Positions 53,253 through 64,000 of a stretch of 64,000 bases of DNA are shown here, piece by piece. Both the position numbers and the translations under genes were made by a program. The notes below the pieces were generated by a model. That model searched no databases and was not told the origin of the DNA. It worked only from the letters and a program-made list of their open reading frames with translations. The DNA is from Apiosordaria backusii (Eukaryota > Ascomycota > Sordariomycetes > Sordariales > Lasiosphaeriaceae). The stretch is taken from assembly GCA_030549205.1 (NCBI GenBank), contig JAUKTV010000014.1:806001-870000 (forward strand). The letters run 5' to 3'. The first letter of the stretch is position 1; every line of letters begins with the position of its first letter.

Positions 53253-55518
53253 TTAGGCCTTGCCGGCGTCCCTAACAGCACGCATCCACCTTTCCTCTTC
53301 ACCATTACCGCCAACGACACGGGGAGTTTTATGGTCTGATGTCAGGTTCAGAGCGGACTGCACCTCTATCATGCTCTTGGCACTGAGCAGCGTCATCTCG
53401 TTCCTAAGGAGATGAGCCACGCCAGCACGAATCATGATGGTGTCGCCCTCAAAGACATAGACATCCCAAAGACGTGTGGCTTCGTCCAGAGCAAGTTGGC
53501 GGGTGAAAAGCGAGGTGAAGAAGTCGGAAAGGTACAAATCTGGGTTGTGGTCGGGGAGATTCGTCAGGTGATCGCAGAGGCTCGGTGACTTCTGAGACAA
53601 AGTCTGCAGCAACAAGTTGTAGGCTGATGATTTGGCCCCAGCGTCAGATGCATAAAAGCTGAGTGGCAGGCCCCGGTTAAGGACATTGGCAAGCGCAATA
53701 AAAGCATCCACTGGAGTTGGGAGGTTGAGGAGCAAGAGTGCCGCGATGGTCTGGATGTCTTGTTAGTTTGAACGTATACAAATTGATCGCTGAGAGAAAA
53801 CTCACGTTGCACCCCGACACATAACCAATGTCGCTGCGGTACATGGAATATGCCTTCAACACGTCCACCAAGCTCTGATTGAGCGGGCCTCCAGGCTGGA
53901 AGATGCGGAGATCTGGCCATGTGCGATCTTGGACGTCTTTTCTGATAAGATCAAACCAGCCCACCGCACGTGTATCTTCCATGCTTGCATGTCCTGATCT
54001 TGTTTTGGCCTCAGCATCGCGGGCACGGCTCAGCGCAGCGTCAAATGATGTCTTGGTAAGGCCGAGATCGTTGCCAATAGCCTTGGTCCAGACAGCTCCT
54101 CGGCTTCGTGGTGCGATTCCTCGCCACCACATATCCCTGGTCCTTCGCTCACGAACGGCCTCATTCCATCGGGGCAAGATGTCGCGCTCCCAGATCGCCA
54201 TCATGCTGTTCGCCGCGATATCTCGGCACTCGGAGCGGACACGCTTGGCATCCTCCCGGCGTCTTTCAGCTTCCTGGCTATGCGCCATCATTTTCTGATA
54301 CTCCTTCAAGTGCTTGCGCTCTTCAGCAGGATCCTTGGGGGGAAGCCAAGAGGGGCGGGTACGGGACAGGACGGCCTCTTTCTCCTTGGAGATGGGCAAT
54401 GGATCGATCATGATGTTGGATCGTCGGAGAGGGGGCAGTTCGGCGAATGCTGACTTGACTCTGGGCTTCGCATCAGTTTCCGAGAGTCTTCTGGCGGTTG
54501 GCATTGACCCTGTGCTGGACCGCTGAGCTCTGTGCTCTAGATCTTCGGCGTGCTCCTCGAGCTTTTCTGTCAGAGCTTTGGCGTCGGGGTTCAGGTCGTT
54601 CAAAACTGAATTCCAGCTCTTGGATCTCGTCGTCACAGGGCTCGACACTCTACTAGAGGCCGCAGAACTAAGCGTCGAAAGAGCAGATTCCGATTTCCAC
54701 ATCGGCGATTTGAGGCATCCTTGCGCCACCGCAACTGGAGGTGTTCCGTTGCCAACACTGCGCACCCTCTCCTTGGGAGTTCGCTCTGGGGATGGCGCTT
54801 TGGAGGAGGGCTGGCTTTTGGCGCGCTCGCTGGGCGGCCTGGGCGAAAGGGGCACATTGTCCAAAACAAGGCCATCGGGAATGTCGTCCCCGTCGTCTTC
54901 ATCGCACTCCAATTCCAGCTCCAGCGCTGATTTGCGCTCTCTGTTAGATTGCCAACTGCTTCGTCGTGGTTTCGGCGTCAGATTGGGGTCTCGTGGGGTG
55001 AGCGTGAGTCCAGCTGGGCTAGGGCTTCTATGCCGTGCGGTCAAGCTTAGTGCAGGGCGCAGGCCAAGGTTGCGCATCGGCAGAGGACTGGTTTGTGGTT
55101 CCGGCAAGGGTCCGAGGCTGTTGACACGACCATTGACGGCCCGCAAGCTGGTGCTTTGCAGAGGAGCGATATTTGGGCGGGTTTTGACTGAAGAGGCGGA
55201 ATCCCGCTTCTGGCGGGTCCTGGAGGATTCACGGGAGCTTTGCAACCGTGGTGTCGAAGCCGACATAGGCCGCTTCGTCACGGATCGAGAATCGTAGGGA
55301 TTTGTGATGTTCTTGGGATCGGAAAGTCGCCGAGGATCGATTTGGCCGTCGTCAAGGCCAATTTCCTCGAAGTGGCTGACATCAGCGAGCACGCTGCAGT
55401 CGTCTGAAGCAATAGAGCTTAAAGAGGAGGATTTCGAGGATTTCGAGGCCGTCATACCCGGAGGAGAGCCTGGGCCGGGCAGGACGGCATCATGAACGGG
55501 TCTCTCATAGAGCATCAT
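53253..55518 (-). CDS. TBC-domain Rab GTPase-activating protein (TBC1D12/14-like)
   Basis: Two exons, complement(53807-side exon 53806..55518 and 53253..53750), give 736 residues; the 55-bp intron is GTGAGT..CAG. The first ATG is 55518; the frame opens upstream only by GTG. The first half is a disordered Ser/Pro/Arg region with SPS/T-P sites, likely phosphorylated. The TBC domain (about 465-700) begins RDMWWRGIAPRSRGAVWTKA and has the arginine-finger motif IRKDVQDRTWPDL (IxxDxxR). The usual glutamine-finger YxQ motif reads YVSG here, so the Gln is absent. It continues with TIAALLLLNLPTPVDAFIAL, ATRLWDVYVFEGD. The family speeds GTP hydrolysis on Rab proteins in vesicle traffic and autophagy. 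The missing Gln may mean an altered mechanism or weak activity. Confidence 0.9.
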
Positions 55519-58334
55519 CTTGGCATGATCCACCCAAAGACCGATATCGATGCGGTTGTCGAGCTTTTAGGAGTTGCTGTATCCGTCCTTGTTTGTTTTC
55601 CAGATAATCGAGATTAGGGATGCGACAGGAAACGTCGCAGTGCCGTCGTTTCGGAGCCAACCGCTGGACTGACGATATGGCGCACGGCGTCTGAGCGGCA
55701 AACCCCTGAATTGCCGAGCAGATGTCTCACGATAGGGCTCGGTCAAGCGAGCGATTGGGCGATAGGAATAAACAAACGTGGCGCGCGACTCGACTCGGGA
55801 CAAAAGCAGCAGATGGCGATATTAAAATACTCCGGTACGCAGGATGCTGTGAACGATTGACGTTCGTATTATGCGAGTATGGGTGAACGACGGTCGGGGT
55901 GGTGCAGTACATATATGGGTGGCTGCGGGAGAGAGGAGAGACGATATTCTGGAGCGAATGTGGTGTTGTTGGGTATGGGTATGTATGGGGGGTGGTGGTG
56001 ATGTGATATGAACGAGTGTCTGGCCGACCGAGATGGACGGACCTATTGTTTGTAAAGAAAAAAAGAGCGACGTGTCGAGGAGTGTCGAGGAGTGTCGAGA
56101 GAAGAAAAAAACCGAGTCAAGAGGGCGCGCAAATGACGAAGGGACTAACGGCGCAAGCGAGAAGGGGGTAAGAAGCGTGGGTCCGGAAATCAACTGGACG
56201 AAACGGAGCATCCAAATGTGGGGCACAGCCTATGAAAAGCTGCCGCGAGCATTACCCAAGATGAGCTACATAAAATCAAGGCACAAAGGAGCCAGGAACC
56301 GCTATCTTCACTCATGATATCAGATGCAGCCAGTTCCCTGCTGTTGTGGTGATAGCGTCGCTTGTCAAATCCGGTTGCGGCCAGCACTTCTGATCCTCTC
56401 TGATATCATCTGGACATACGGATACCCAACGGTACAACTGCGCAGGGCGACGGTGTCCTAGACCACAAAGTCATGACTTGGTACTGCTTCCCCGGAAGGG
56501 CGACCGGATCGAGGTCGGGTGGCCTGGTGCCCGCACGACCGGGCCATGCAGAGCCACTTGTGCATTCCCGATTCATGAAGGCATTCGGAGGATAAGCACG
56601 ACTGGCGGTGGCTAGTCATGAACGGGTCTCCATATCGGCCAACTGCCAGCTCACTTCTTGGGATGACCTCCACACCTCTGCAAGGCCACCGACGGCAGAG
56701 GTTGTGAAACAGGTGTGGGAGGGCGGAAACATTGTGGCTTGCAGCTTTCCCAAGAAGAAATGGCTGGTGCAGCAAACCTCCACTTCTGCCGGCGGGCCGG
56801 ATGTGGCGTCCGGATGCCAACGACCAATTGACAGCTGTCAGTTCGCACGATCAATCTCGATGCATTTTCCAATGTCAAAAAAAGTGGACAGCAACTTCGT
56901 CAACAAAATGCACCTCGAATATCTCCATCTTCTTTTCTTTTTTTTCATCGTTCTAGAATTGTGAGATGGAGCGATCGATCGGGGCTTGGAAATGAAGGAG
57001 GGGCACGCCCAATCTGTAAGCAGGCATGTGGCGGGGAAGACGCTGTTTGGGAATTTGTGGTTTTATGCTACAGCACAGAACATCATGCCATCTCATGTGC
57101 ATGAACCACAACGCTTTTCCACATTCCAGGGTCCTTGATTTTCCGACTTGCTGGGTGTCTTCCCCGCGTCTCCCGGTTATCGACTGACATGTTGCACAGC
57201 AACAGCTCAACATTGACCGGTCGGATCGGTTGTCGGTTGGATCCTCGGAGCTGATCTCCGGGGAGCAACCCGGTGTTAACAGCAAACGGACCTGGCCGGT
57301 AGTGCCGGTATCACCATCTCGTCAACATTATCCCCAATTTGGGCCCAAATCTTATCCGCTCTTTTGAGACTGGGGGGCTGGTTCCAGCAGGTTAGTCGGT
57401 TTGGCCACTGTTTCGCTCCACCGGCTTCAGTTCCTTTGGTAGTGGACGGCATTCTCCACGATGGCCTCATGCAACGTCTGCTTCAGAGCTGGCCACAACA
57501 GCAACTTAATACCAGTGTCTGTTTTTCTCTTTCTTTTTCTCCTTTTTTTCCCCAGCCCTACCATGTCACCCTCGCCTTGCAACCAAGCAAAGTCGTTGTA
57601 CATAAAAGATTCTGGTAAAATTAGCTCCCGGCTGGGCAGGCGGCATTGCTGTGAAATACCCACAGTTGGTTCTTGGCAACCAGCGATTTGGTGACAGCTT
57701 CATCCATGGACCATATCTGAATATCTATGTGAACTGCCAAAGATAGAAGGTCAATTTTTCACATGATCTCAGTGTTGTCTCAAAATTAACTCTCCACAAA
57801 CCCCTTTCCGGCATAACTACTTCGCCATGTGCTACACAAACGCCAGAAGGTCTCTGATACTGAAAGCTGAAATCGGGTTACTAGATGGGATTATTACACT
57901 GAGATGATGTCCCTTCAGAACAGCAGGCATTACTGGTTCCCTCATCGAAATCTCAAGTCTTTGTTGCCTTCCATGGTGTTGCCGGCGCCCCTGAACTGAC
58001 AACGACTGTCGATTCAGTTCGCGTGACAATCGGCGGAGAAAAGGTGACGGTGGACAGTTGTTCGATATATCTGGCAGCTGACGACGTCACGGTTTGAGAT
58101 GGTGGGATGGGTTGAAAGGGAGCATGGGGAAGGAGCACCCCTCGTGCCTTCCTTGACTTCACACGTTGACCTCAAACTCAAGCTCATCAGTTGACTCATT
58201 TTCTCAGGGCCTCGCCTCAACAGACCGACTCTCTCCCTCTCAAAACCACCAAACCTTCACCTCACCACATCGACTTCGACTCCAGAACCTTACCACCAAC
58301 AAACTTCTCTCACACCTGCAGAACAAACCTCAAA
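55519..58334. other. Long divergent intergenic region, no gene seen
   Basis: 2.8 kb between the TBC gene (minus) and the CVNH gene (plus). Open frames (for example 56033-56317, 56608-56964, 57364-57618) are not convincing. Short tandem gtgtcgagga copies lie at about 56071-56100. The length suggests regulatory sequence or an undetected non-coding transcript. No tRNA found. Confidence 0.45.
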
Positions 58335-58880
58335 ATGTTCGCTCTCCCCAACTTCTTCGCAATCTGGCTCCTCTCCTCCATCCTCTCCTTGACCACCGCC
58401 CAATACACCCAGAAATGGCACTCCTTCTCCAAGACCTGCACCAACATCACCCTCACCGATAACTGGTTCCTCAACGCCACCTGTTTACCTCTCGACCCTT
58501 CCCAACATGTGCCCATCAACTACATTCCTCTTGACCTGAACCTGTGCATAACAATGAATGAGACCGGCCAGCTCGATTGGGATCTTTACGGCAAAGCCAG
58601 CAATTACTGCAACAACTGCACACTGGCTCTCAACCCGGGCTGCGTGGATCTGACGTGCACGTGTGGTGCAGACTGGGGCTTTCCGAGCCACAACACGACT
58701 ATCAATTTGGGTAGGTCTCTCTCTGTCCCTTTTTCTCTTGAGTCATGGACAACAGAACGACCTCATGGAGGGCTGATACTAACACAAGACAATTTCCTAG
58801 ACGAGGGTATCGGCAACTATGACGGCCAGGTGGTGTGCCGAACAACCGGCCCAATCGACCCACCAGTGACTAGACTGTGA
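58335..58880 (+). CDS. Secreted cyanovirin-N homology (CVNH) lectin
   Basis: Two exons, 58335..58710 and 58801..58880, give 151 residues; the 90-bp intron is GTAGGT..TAG. The frame upstream of 58335 lacks features, and MFALPNFFAIWLLSSILSLT (signal peptide, about 1-22) marks the start. The CVNH domain follows (about 28-150): FSKTCTNITLTDNWFLNATC, LDLNLCITMNETGQLDWDLY, SNYCNNCTLA..LTCTCGADWG and TTINLDEGIGNYDGQVVC. The L-x-C-x-C, 'S-T-I-N-L-D-x-x-I-x-N-x-x-G' pattern is diagnostic. Fungal CVNH proteins are small, often mannose-binding, lectins; this one is secreted with several N-glycosylation sites (NIT, NAT, NET, NCT, NTT). A role at the cell surface or in interaction with other organisms is inferred. 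Confidence 0.88.
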   Translation: MFALPNFFAIWLLSSILSLTTAQYTQKWHSFSKTCTNITLTDNWFLNATCLPLDPSQHVPINYIPLDLNLCITMNETGQLDWDLYGKASNYCNNCTLALNPGCVDLTCTCGADWGFPSHNTTINLGRSLSVPFSLESWTTERPHGGLILTQDNFLDEGIGNYDGQVVCRTTGPIDPPVTRL

Positions 58881-60279
58881 TTGCCAACAAGGAGCGTTGA
58901 TTTACAAGCAGAACAAGAAGAGAAGCTGGAAAGAGCTGATGATATGGAAAGAGAGGGACTGGAGTCGCACGACTCACAGAGTCGACTGGACTGATCGTGG
59001 CTTTGCTGCCTTTGGTAGCTAGGTTCGTAGTCCATCAATAAATTGAGGTGTTTTGCTTTCTCACTTCTCAGACATGACTGCAAAAAGATCTTGACCCTGT
59101 CTGGCACACGTGAGCCGGACCTAAAGGTGTGAAAACGAAGTTGAACTTCAACTTGACGCTTGACGGTTATACACCCAACCACTACCAACCTGCCTGTATA
59201 GAAGATGGCATAAACAACCACCAACCTATAGGACTGACTATCCCCTTCCCTATCCTACTCAAACTCTGCTGAACCACCTCGAAACCCCTCTCACTTCCCG
59301 CTCTCCCATACGCAATATCTCAACCCGACCTCCACCCGCACCCCAAACCGTGTGATTGGCTCATTCCACAATTCCAGGATTATTACCCATACCTGATTAT
59401 CAGATACCCAAAACAGGTTCCATACTGTGTAAGCTAGAGAGAGAGTGTGTGTGAAAGAGCGGCGGTGCAAAGCTGTGCCACACCCCCCAAATGACGAGTA
59501 CCAAAGAATCCTCCCCCCCATCTCACAAACGGACCCTCGGCATTCTCGAAGTCCTCCGTTTCTGCTTTTGCTTCCCCAGTCGAGACCATCTCATATTCCA
59601 TGATATCCCAGAGCGTTACTCACATCTCTTGTTGGTCTGGTGGGTGTTACTGGGAGTTTATTAAGTATACAGGGTACCAAGAATCTAAACACTCCATGTG
59701 TTGGACGAAGAGCTTCAGAGAAAGGAGAGCATACAGACTTGAAGGATATCATCCTCAGGTATCGAAAGGGCACAGGACGCACTACGATGAACCTCATCAA
59801 GAAAAAGAAAAAAAAGAATGTATCCTGCTTACCCATCCAATGCCAGCATCTCATAAATGCAAGATAGGGCACATCACATACAAAACATCCGATTTCTCAA
59901 TTCTCCCGTCAGCCAAGTCCTATCATCTATGACTTCATCCACGTAACCCCCCCAATAGTTAAAACCCCAACACCTCCAAAACATCGTGACCCGACCATAG
60001 CCCAGAGATATGATAAGCCCCCAGTTTCCCCAACAAGTGATTATAAATTCCATCCCATCTCTCTCAAGTACCTAATATCCCACAAGATTGTCCCGTATGT
60101 ACCATGCAAACTTTTCAAGTTCCCTGTTTTTGTTACCCCAAAAAAGTTCCCGTTCGGAACGGACGGAGAACAAGGTGTGGAATAATACTGTGGGTAAAAA
60201 CTCTGTCAATTCTGGTATTGTATATTGGGGGGAAGCTTAGGTAGGTGCGGGCTTCCAAACTGTATAGCTCAAGTCCTAC
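58881..60279. other. Intergenic, border to the RIP block
   Basis: 1.4 kb with normal composition until about 60,280. Small frames (59600-59932) have no recognisable product. Nothing supported. Confidence 0.45.
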
Positions 60280-63200
60280 TACTAAGGTTTTAATTTCCCT
60301 AATAATAAGCCTTTTATATTAATCTAATATACCCCTTAACTAATACTTTACTTAAAGCTATTAAATGCCTATTATTATAAACCTAAAGTTTATTTTCTTT
60401 TAAATTCTTTTTCTTTTTATAATATTACCATTCTATTCTATTCCCTAATATCTATTAAATCCAGATTATACTTATTAACTTCCTTCCTAATTATAGCTTC
60501 CGTTTTATTTTTATTCCCTATAAACTATAGTTCCTTAGTCTTTTAGCTTTCTTCTTTTTTTATATTCTTTAATAATTTTAAATCCTTTTCCTTTAATTTT
60601 TACTTTTTAATTAAATCCTCTATATCTTTTACTTTAATAAGGTTTTTAAATTTAATAAACTTTTCTTTTATAAATACCTTTATTAAGCTATTAATTAATA
60701 TTTCTTTAATAATTAAATATTCTATTAAAATTTCCTTTTACTATTATCTTTTTTAAAGTTAATAATTATAAATATCGATATATTAAAGTTTTATTTATAG
60801 AATATTAAAGTTTATAATTATTAATTAAATAATTTAAACGTTATTATATTATATTTTAATCCTACTATTATTATTTAATTCTATACTTAATTTCTATATT
60901 AAGTAAATCTTATATATAGCTTTTTTAATAATTTATAATAAAATTAAAAGCTTTACTTTTATAATTAAAATAATAATAGTATTTTATTTATTAGTTTTTT
61001 AACCGACGATATTATTAAAAAACTTTATTATATAAGTTTATAAACTTTTTTAATTAATAAGGTTATTTATAAATAAAGTATTAAAGAAGATTTTAAAGGT
61101 ATCTTTACTTTTTAATTTTAATATATAGATATTAGTTAATAATAAATAGACTAATATTTATTTAGTAGTAAATTAGTAGGTTATATTAAAATTTATATTA
61201 AAATTAATTAATTTAAAGACTATAAAAGTAATATTTAGTTTATTAATAATAGCTATATAAAGAAGAGAGTTAATAAGTCGTTAATAGTAGTAAATTTACT
61301 TATAATTAGTTATTTTTTTATTAGGAATTAACTTTTTATCGATTATTAGAATCTAAGGCTTTTTATTAAAAGGTTAGTTATTAAAGTAGGTAAGTTTATT
61401 AATATATTTATATTAAGAAAGTTAAATTAACCTATTTAATTTATCCTTTAATACTTTTATATTTAAAAACTATTAAAGGCTCTTTCCTTTTTATAAAGTA
61501 AAGTAGGTTTAAAGTCTTTTTATTAATTTATTTATAAAATACTATTTCCTTATAAAAAGGTAATTATAATATTATCTATATAAAAGAAAATAATAACTTT
61601 ATTTTTTATATAATAATATTATTTATAAGGTATTACTTTATACTTTAAAGTAATAAAAACGTTAGTAAAATTCTGTTATTATAAAAGTAAAGATTTCTTT
61701 AAGTTATATAAAGCTTTCTTTAAAAAAAATACTTTATTAATAGTTCTTCCGGTTTTTAGTAAAATTTATATATAAATAGTATATAAAAGGTTAATATAAA
61801 TAAAGGCATTAACGATATTATATTATAATATTTTAAAGTTAAATTTTATTATAATAAAAATTAAAGTTTTAAACGACTTTCTTATGAAAATAATAATATA
61901 GGTATTTTCTATTATAGTTTTAACTTATTAATTGTGACGAACCCCTGATCAGAACCTCTGAAAGGGATACACAGTTGAAGGTAACTTCTGATAGTAATGG
62001 TTCGGTGCAGCTAAACAGTGCACAACAAGATGTCTCAATGTAAACACAAGATACCGTGAATACAAGCTGTGATTGCATACTGCGGAACTATCTACAAGCT
62101 ATCTAGTTCCTCCGTATATATAGACCTTTTCCTAGTCGTGCTCACCTTGCTCAGTGCCCCGAGCACACTGATCACTCCGCTTGGTCTGCTCAGTGCTCCA
62201 AGCAGACTGAGCATCCCGCTCAGTCTGTTCAGCGTCCTGAGCACACTGATCAACCGTTCCTTACCGTGATTGGCTCTCCTAGGTGTATTCCTGATTGGTC
62301 CTTACTTTCCGTAGTTCCACAACCAATCGTTATTCTCGTCCATATACCAGGGTTGTGACATTAATCTTCTTTTATAATTAACTTAACCTTAACTTTTTAT
62401 AGAAAACCGTACTTATTAAATTTATAAATAAATACCTATATATTATTAAAGACTTAGTACTTTAAAGTTTTTATTTAATTAACTATCTTTTAAGACTTTA
62501 TTTCTTTATAGTTTTATAAATAGTCTTTAATTACTATTTTAAATAAATCTTAATAAAGATAGTTTTTTAATTATTTATAGTTTTTTAAAAAGTTAAGAAA
62601 CTTTTTATAATAGAATTTTATTATAAGCTTTATACTATTTATATAGATTTTATTAGGTTTTTTTAATTTAATAGATTTTTTAAATTTAAAAGGGCTTATA
62701 ATTAACTTTTAAATTTTATATTTTATAAAAATTCTACTTCTTTTTACTTTTTTTTTTATAATAAAGCTAGCTTTTTAAAGATTATATCGATATTTAATAG
62801 TATAAAGGTCTATAGATTCTAAACTTTTAAATTTAATAGTATTTTCTATAAAGTTTATTTTAAAAGTAAGAGTTTTTATTAAAAAGTTTATATAAAGAGG
62901 AATGTTTTTAAATATTAAGAAAGTACTTAAAAATCTTAATAACTTTAATTAATTAAACCTTTTAAGTCTGGTTACTTTTTCCGGTTTTATCTTTAAAATA
63001 TACTTAAGGTATAGTTATTTAAAGGAATTTTCTAATATTAATAAAAGTTTTATATTATTCTATAAAATAGATTATTTATTATTAAATTCTTTTTTAAGTA
63101 AATTAATAAAGAGATCTTAATAATAGTTAATATAAAAGTAGTATTTACTTATTATTAAATTATTAATTAAGTCTTTTTTATAGATTTTAATAATTAAAGT

Positions 63201-64000
63201 AGTTAATTTTATAATTATAAGTTTTATAAAGTTATTAATAAAGTTATTTTTTTTCTTTATAAGCCTTTTATTTTCTTTAAATTCTATATCTTTAGCTTTA
63301 ATAATTTTATTAAATATTAGATTTTAAATTTTAAAAATCCTAATACCTTTATATTTTATTAAATATTTAATAAAAGTTTAAAGTTAAAGTTTCTTTATTT
63401 TATTTTCTCTTTTATAAACGTTAGGAGATATATAGTAAACTTTATAATTATATACCTTAATATAACCTCTTTAAAACTTTAATATATTAAATAATATTAA
63501 ACTATCCCTTTATTATTTAATAAAGTAAAAGATTTATATAAAAGTTTGTTATTTAAAGTAGGCTTTAAGTATTTAGTTATAAAGGTATATTATTACTTTT
63601 ATAATTTCTTTTTATAAGAATTTAAATAATTTAATTAATACCTTTATTATAGTAACTTTCCTTTTAATATTACCTTCTAAACATTTAACTTTATTATTTT
63701 AATCTTAACAGTCTAAAGTAAAAGGTTTATAAATGATTTTTAAGTCTTTTAATATATTCTTTATTTTTATTAATGCTATTATTTTATTATTATTTTATAA
63801 AGTCTATATTATTATAGTATATTAATAAAATAAATAATAAAATAGCTTTATTATTATATTAATAATTCCTTTACTTTTATAGTCTTTAAGATAATAAAGG
63901 AAAGTTATTTTATTATAATAGTTAATAAAGAAAATAAGGTACTTAAAGCTTTACAGGTCTTCTTTATATTTAAAAAGGTCTATTATTTATACTTTATTTA
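60280..64000. repeat. RIP-mutated, extremely A+T-rich repeat block
   Basis: From about 60,280 to the right edge, excluding the solo LTR, the DNA is almost only A and T in TA-rich words (ttaaagtt, ttataa, taataaag). CpA and TpG are nearly absent on reading, the footprint of C-to-T change at CpA that defines RIP. No frame longer than a few dozen codons survives. The original repeat (probably a transposon) cannot be identified by eye. The block continues beyond the window. Confidence 0.85.
61933..62360. mobile_element. Intact solo LTR (428 bp) with 5-bp target-site duplication
   Basis: It begins tgtgacgaacccctgatcag and ends ccagggttgtgaca, so it starts TG and ends CA with tgtgac at both ends. 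It is flanked by a perfect direct repeat ttaat (61928-61932 and 62361-62365), the duplicated target. Inside are a TATA-like tatatata (about 62115) and a string of related words (gctcagtg, gagcacactgatca, aagcagactgagca) at 62140-62260. Composition is normal, without RIP damage, in contrast to the DNA on both sides. Internal retrotransposon sequence is absent, as after LTR-LTR recombination. Confidence 0.9.

Noticed and set aside
62069..62269. 66-codon frame in the solo LTR
   Set aside because: It reads the short internal LTR repeats and has no coding character.

Overview
The window is nuclear DNA of a filamentous ascomycete (Pezizomycotina, most likely a Sordariomycete). The evidence is: genes with short 50-70 bp GT..AG introns; fungus-specific families (Zn2Cys6 regulator, Clr5, DUF3632, DUF7580, CVNH, fungal P450); GPI-anchored secreted proteins; and a terminal block of extreme A+T richness in which CpA/TpG is nearly absent, as expected after repeat-induced point mutation (RIP). 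No rRNA, canonical tRNA or CRISPR array was seen. Exon borders were placed by eye, by requiring GT..AG, frame continuity and family similarity.

1-14.95 kb is mostly conserved genes: the 3' end of a Hel2/ZNF598-like gene, the unfolded-protein-response sensor IRE1, an acyl-CoA dehydrogenase, a cysteine-rich GPI-anchored protein, a GPI-anchored RNase T1-type ribonuclease, and a zinc alcohol dehydrogenase with five exons. 15-17.1 kb holds a broken Ty1/copia retrotransposon relic and a small seed-maturation-protein (LEA-like) gene.

17.6-25.3 kb is the most coherent block. It has an MFS sugar transporter, a divergent Zn2Cys6 regulator, a DUF89/ARMT1-type metal phosphatase convergent with the regulator, and an AnmK/levoglucosan-kinase family sugar kinase divergent from the phosphatase. 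I propose a 1,6-anhydrosugar (levoglucosan-type) utilisation cluster: uptake, kinase entry into glycolysis, phosphate-ester clean-up and a dedicated regulator. Candidate operators lie in the shared promoters.

26-31 kb has a DUF3632 gene, a 287-bp MITE with TA target-site signature, and a Clr5-domain gene. 32.4-47.2 kb looks like an accessory island: a DUF7580 protein, a C2H2 protein almost touching a ULD-type ubiquitin-like protein, a 2EXR/F-box-like gene, relics of a segmental duplication of two of these genes, a LamG-transmembrane-methyltransferase-like fusion that may have a bacterial toxin-type C-terminal domain, and a pair of tRNA-related 80-bp repeats.

48-58.9 kb returns to ordinary genes: an F-box-like protein, a cytochrome P450, a TBC Rab-GAP with an altered glutamine finger, and a secreted CVNH lectin. 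From about 60.28 kb to the right end the DNA is RIP-ravaged and gene-less, interrupted only by an intact, non-RIPped 428-bp solo LTR with a perfect 5-bp target-site duplication.
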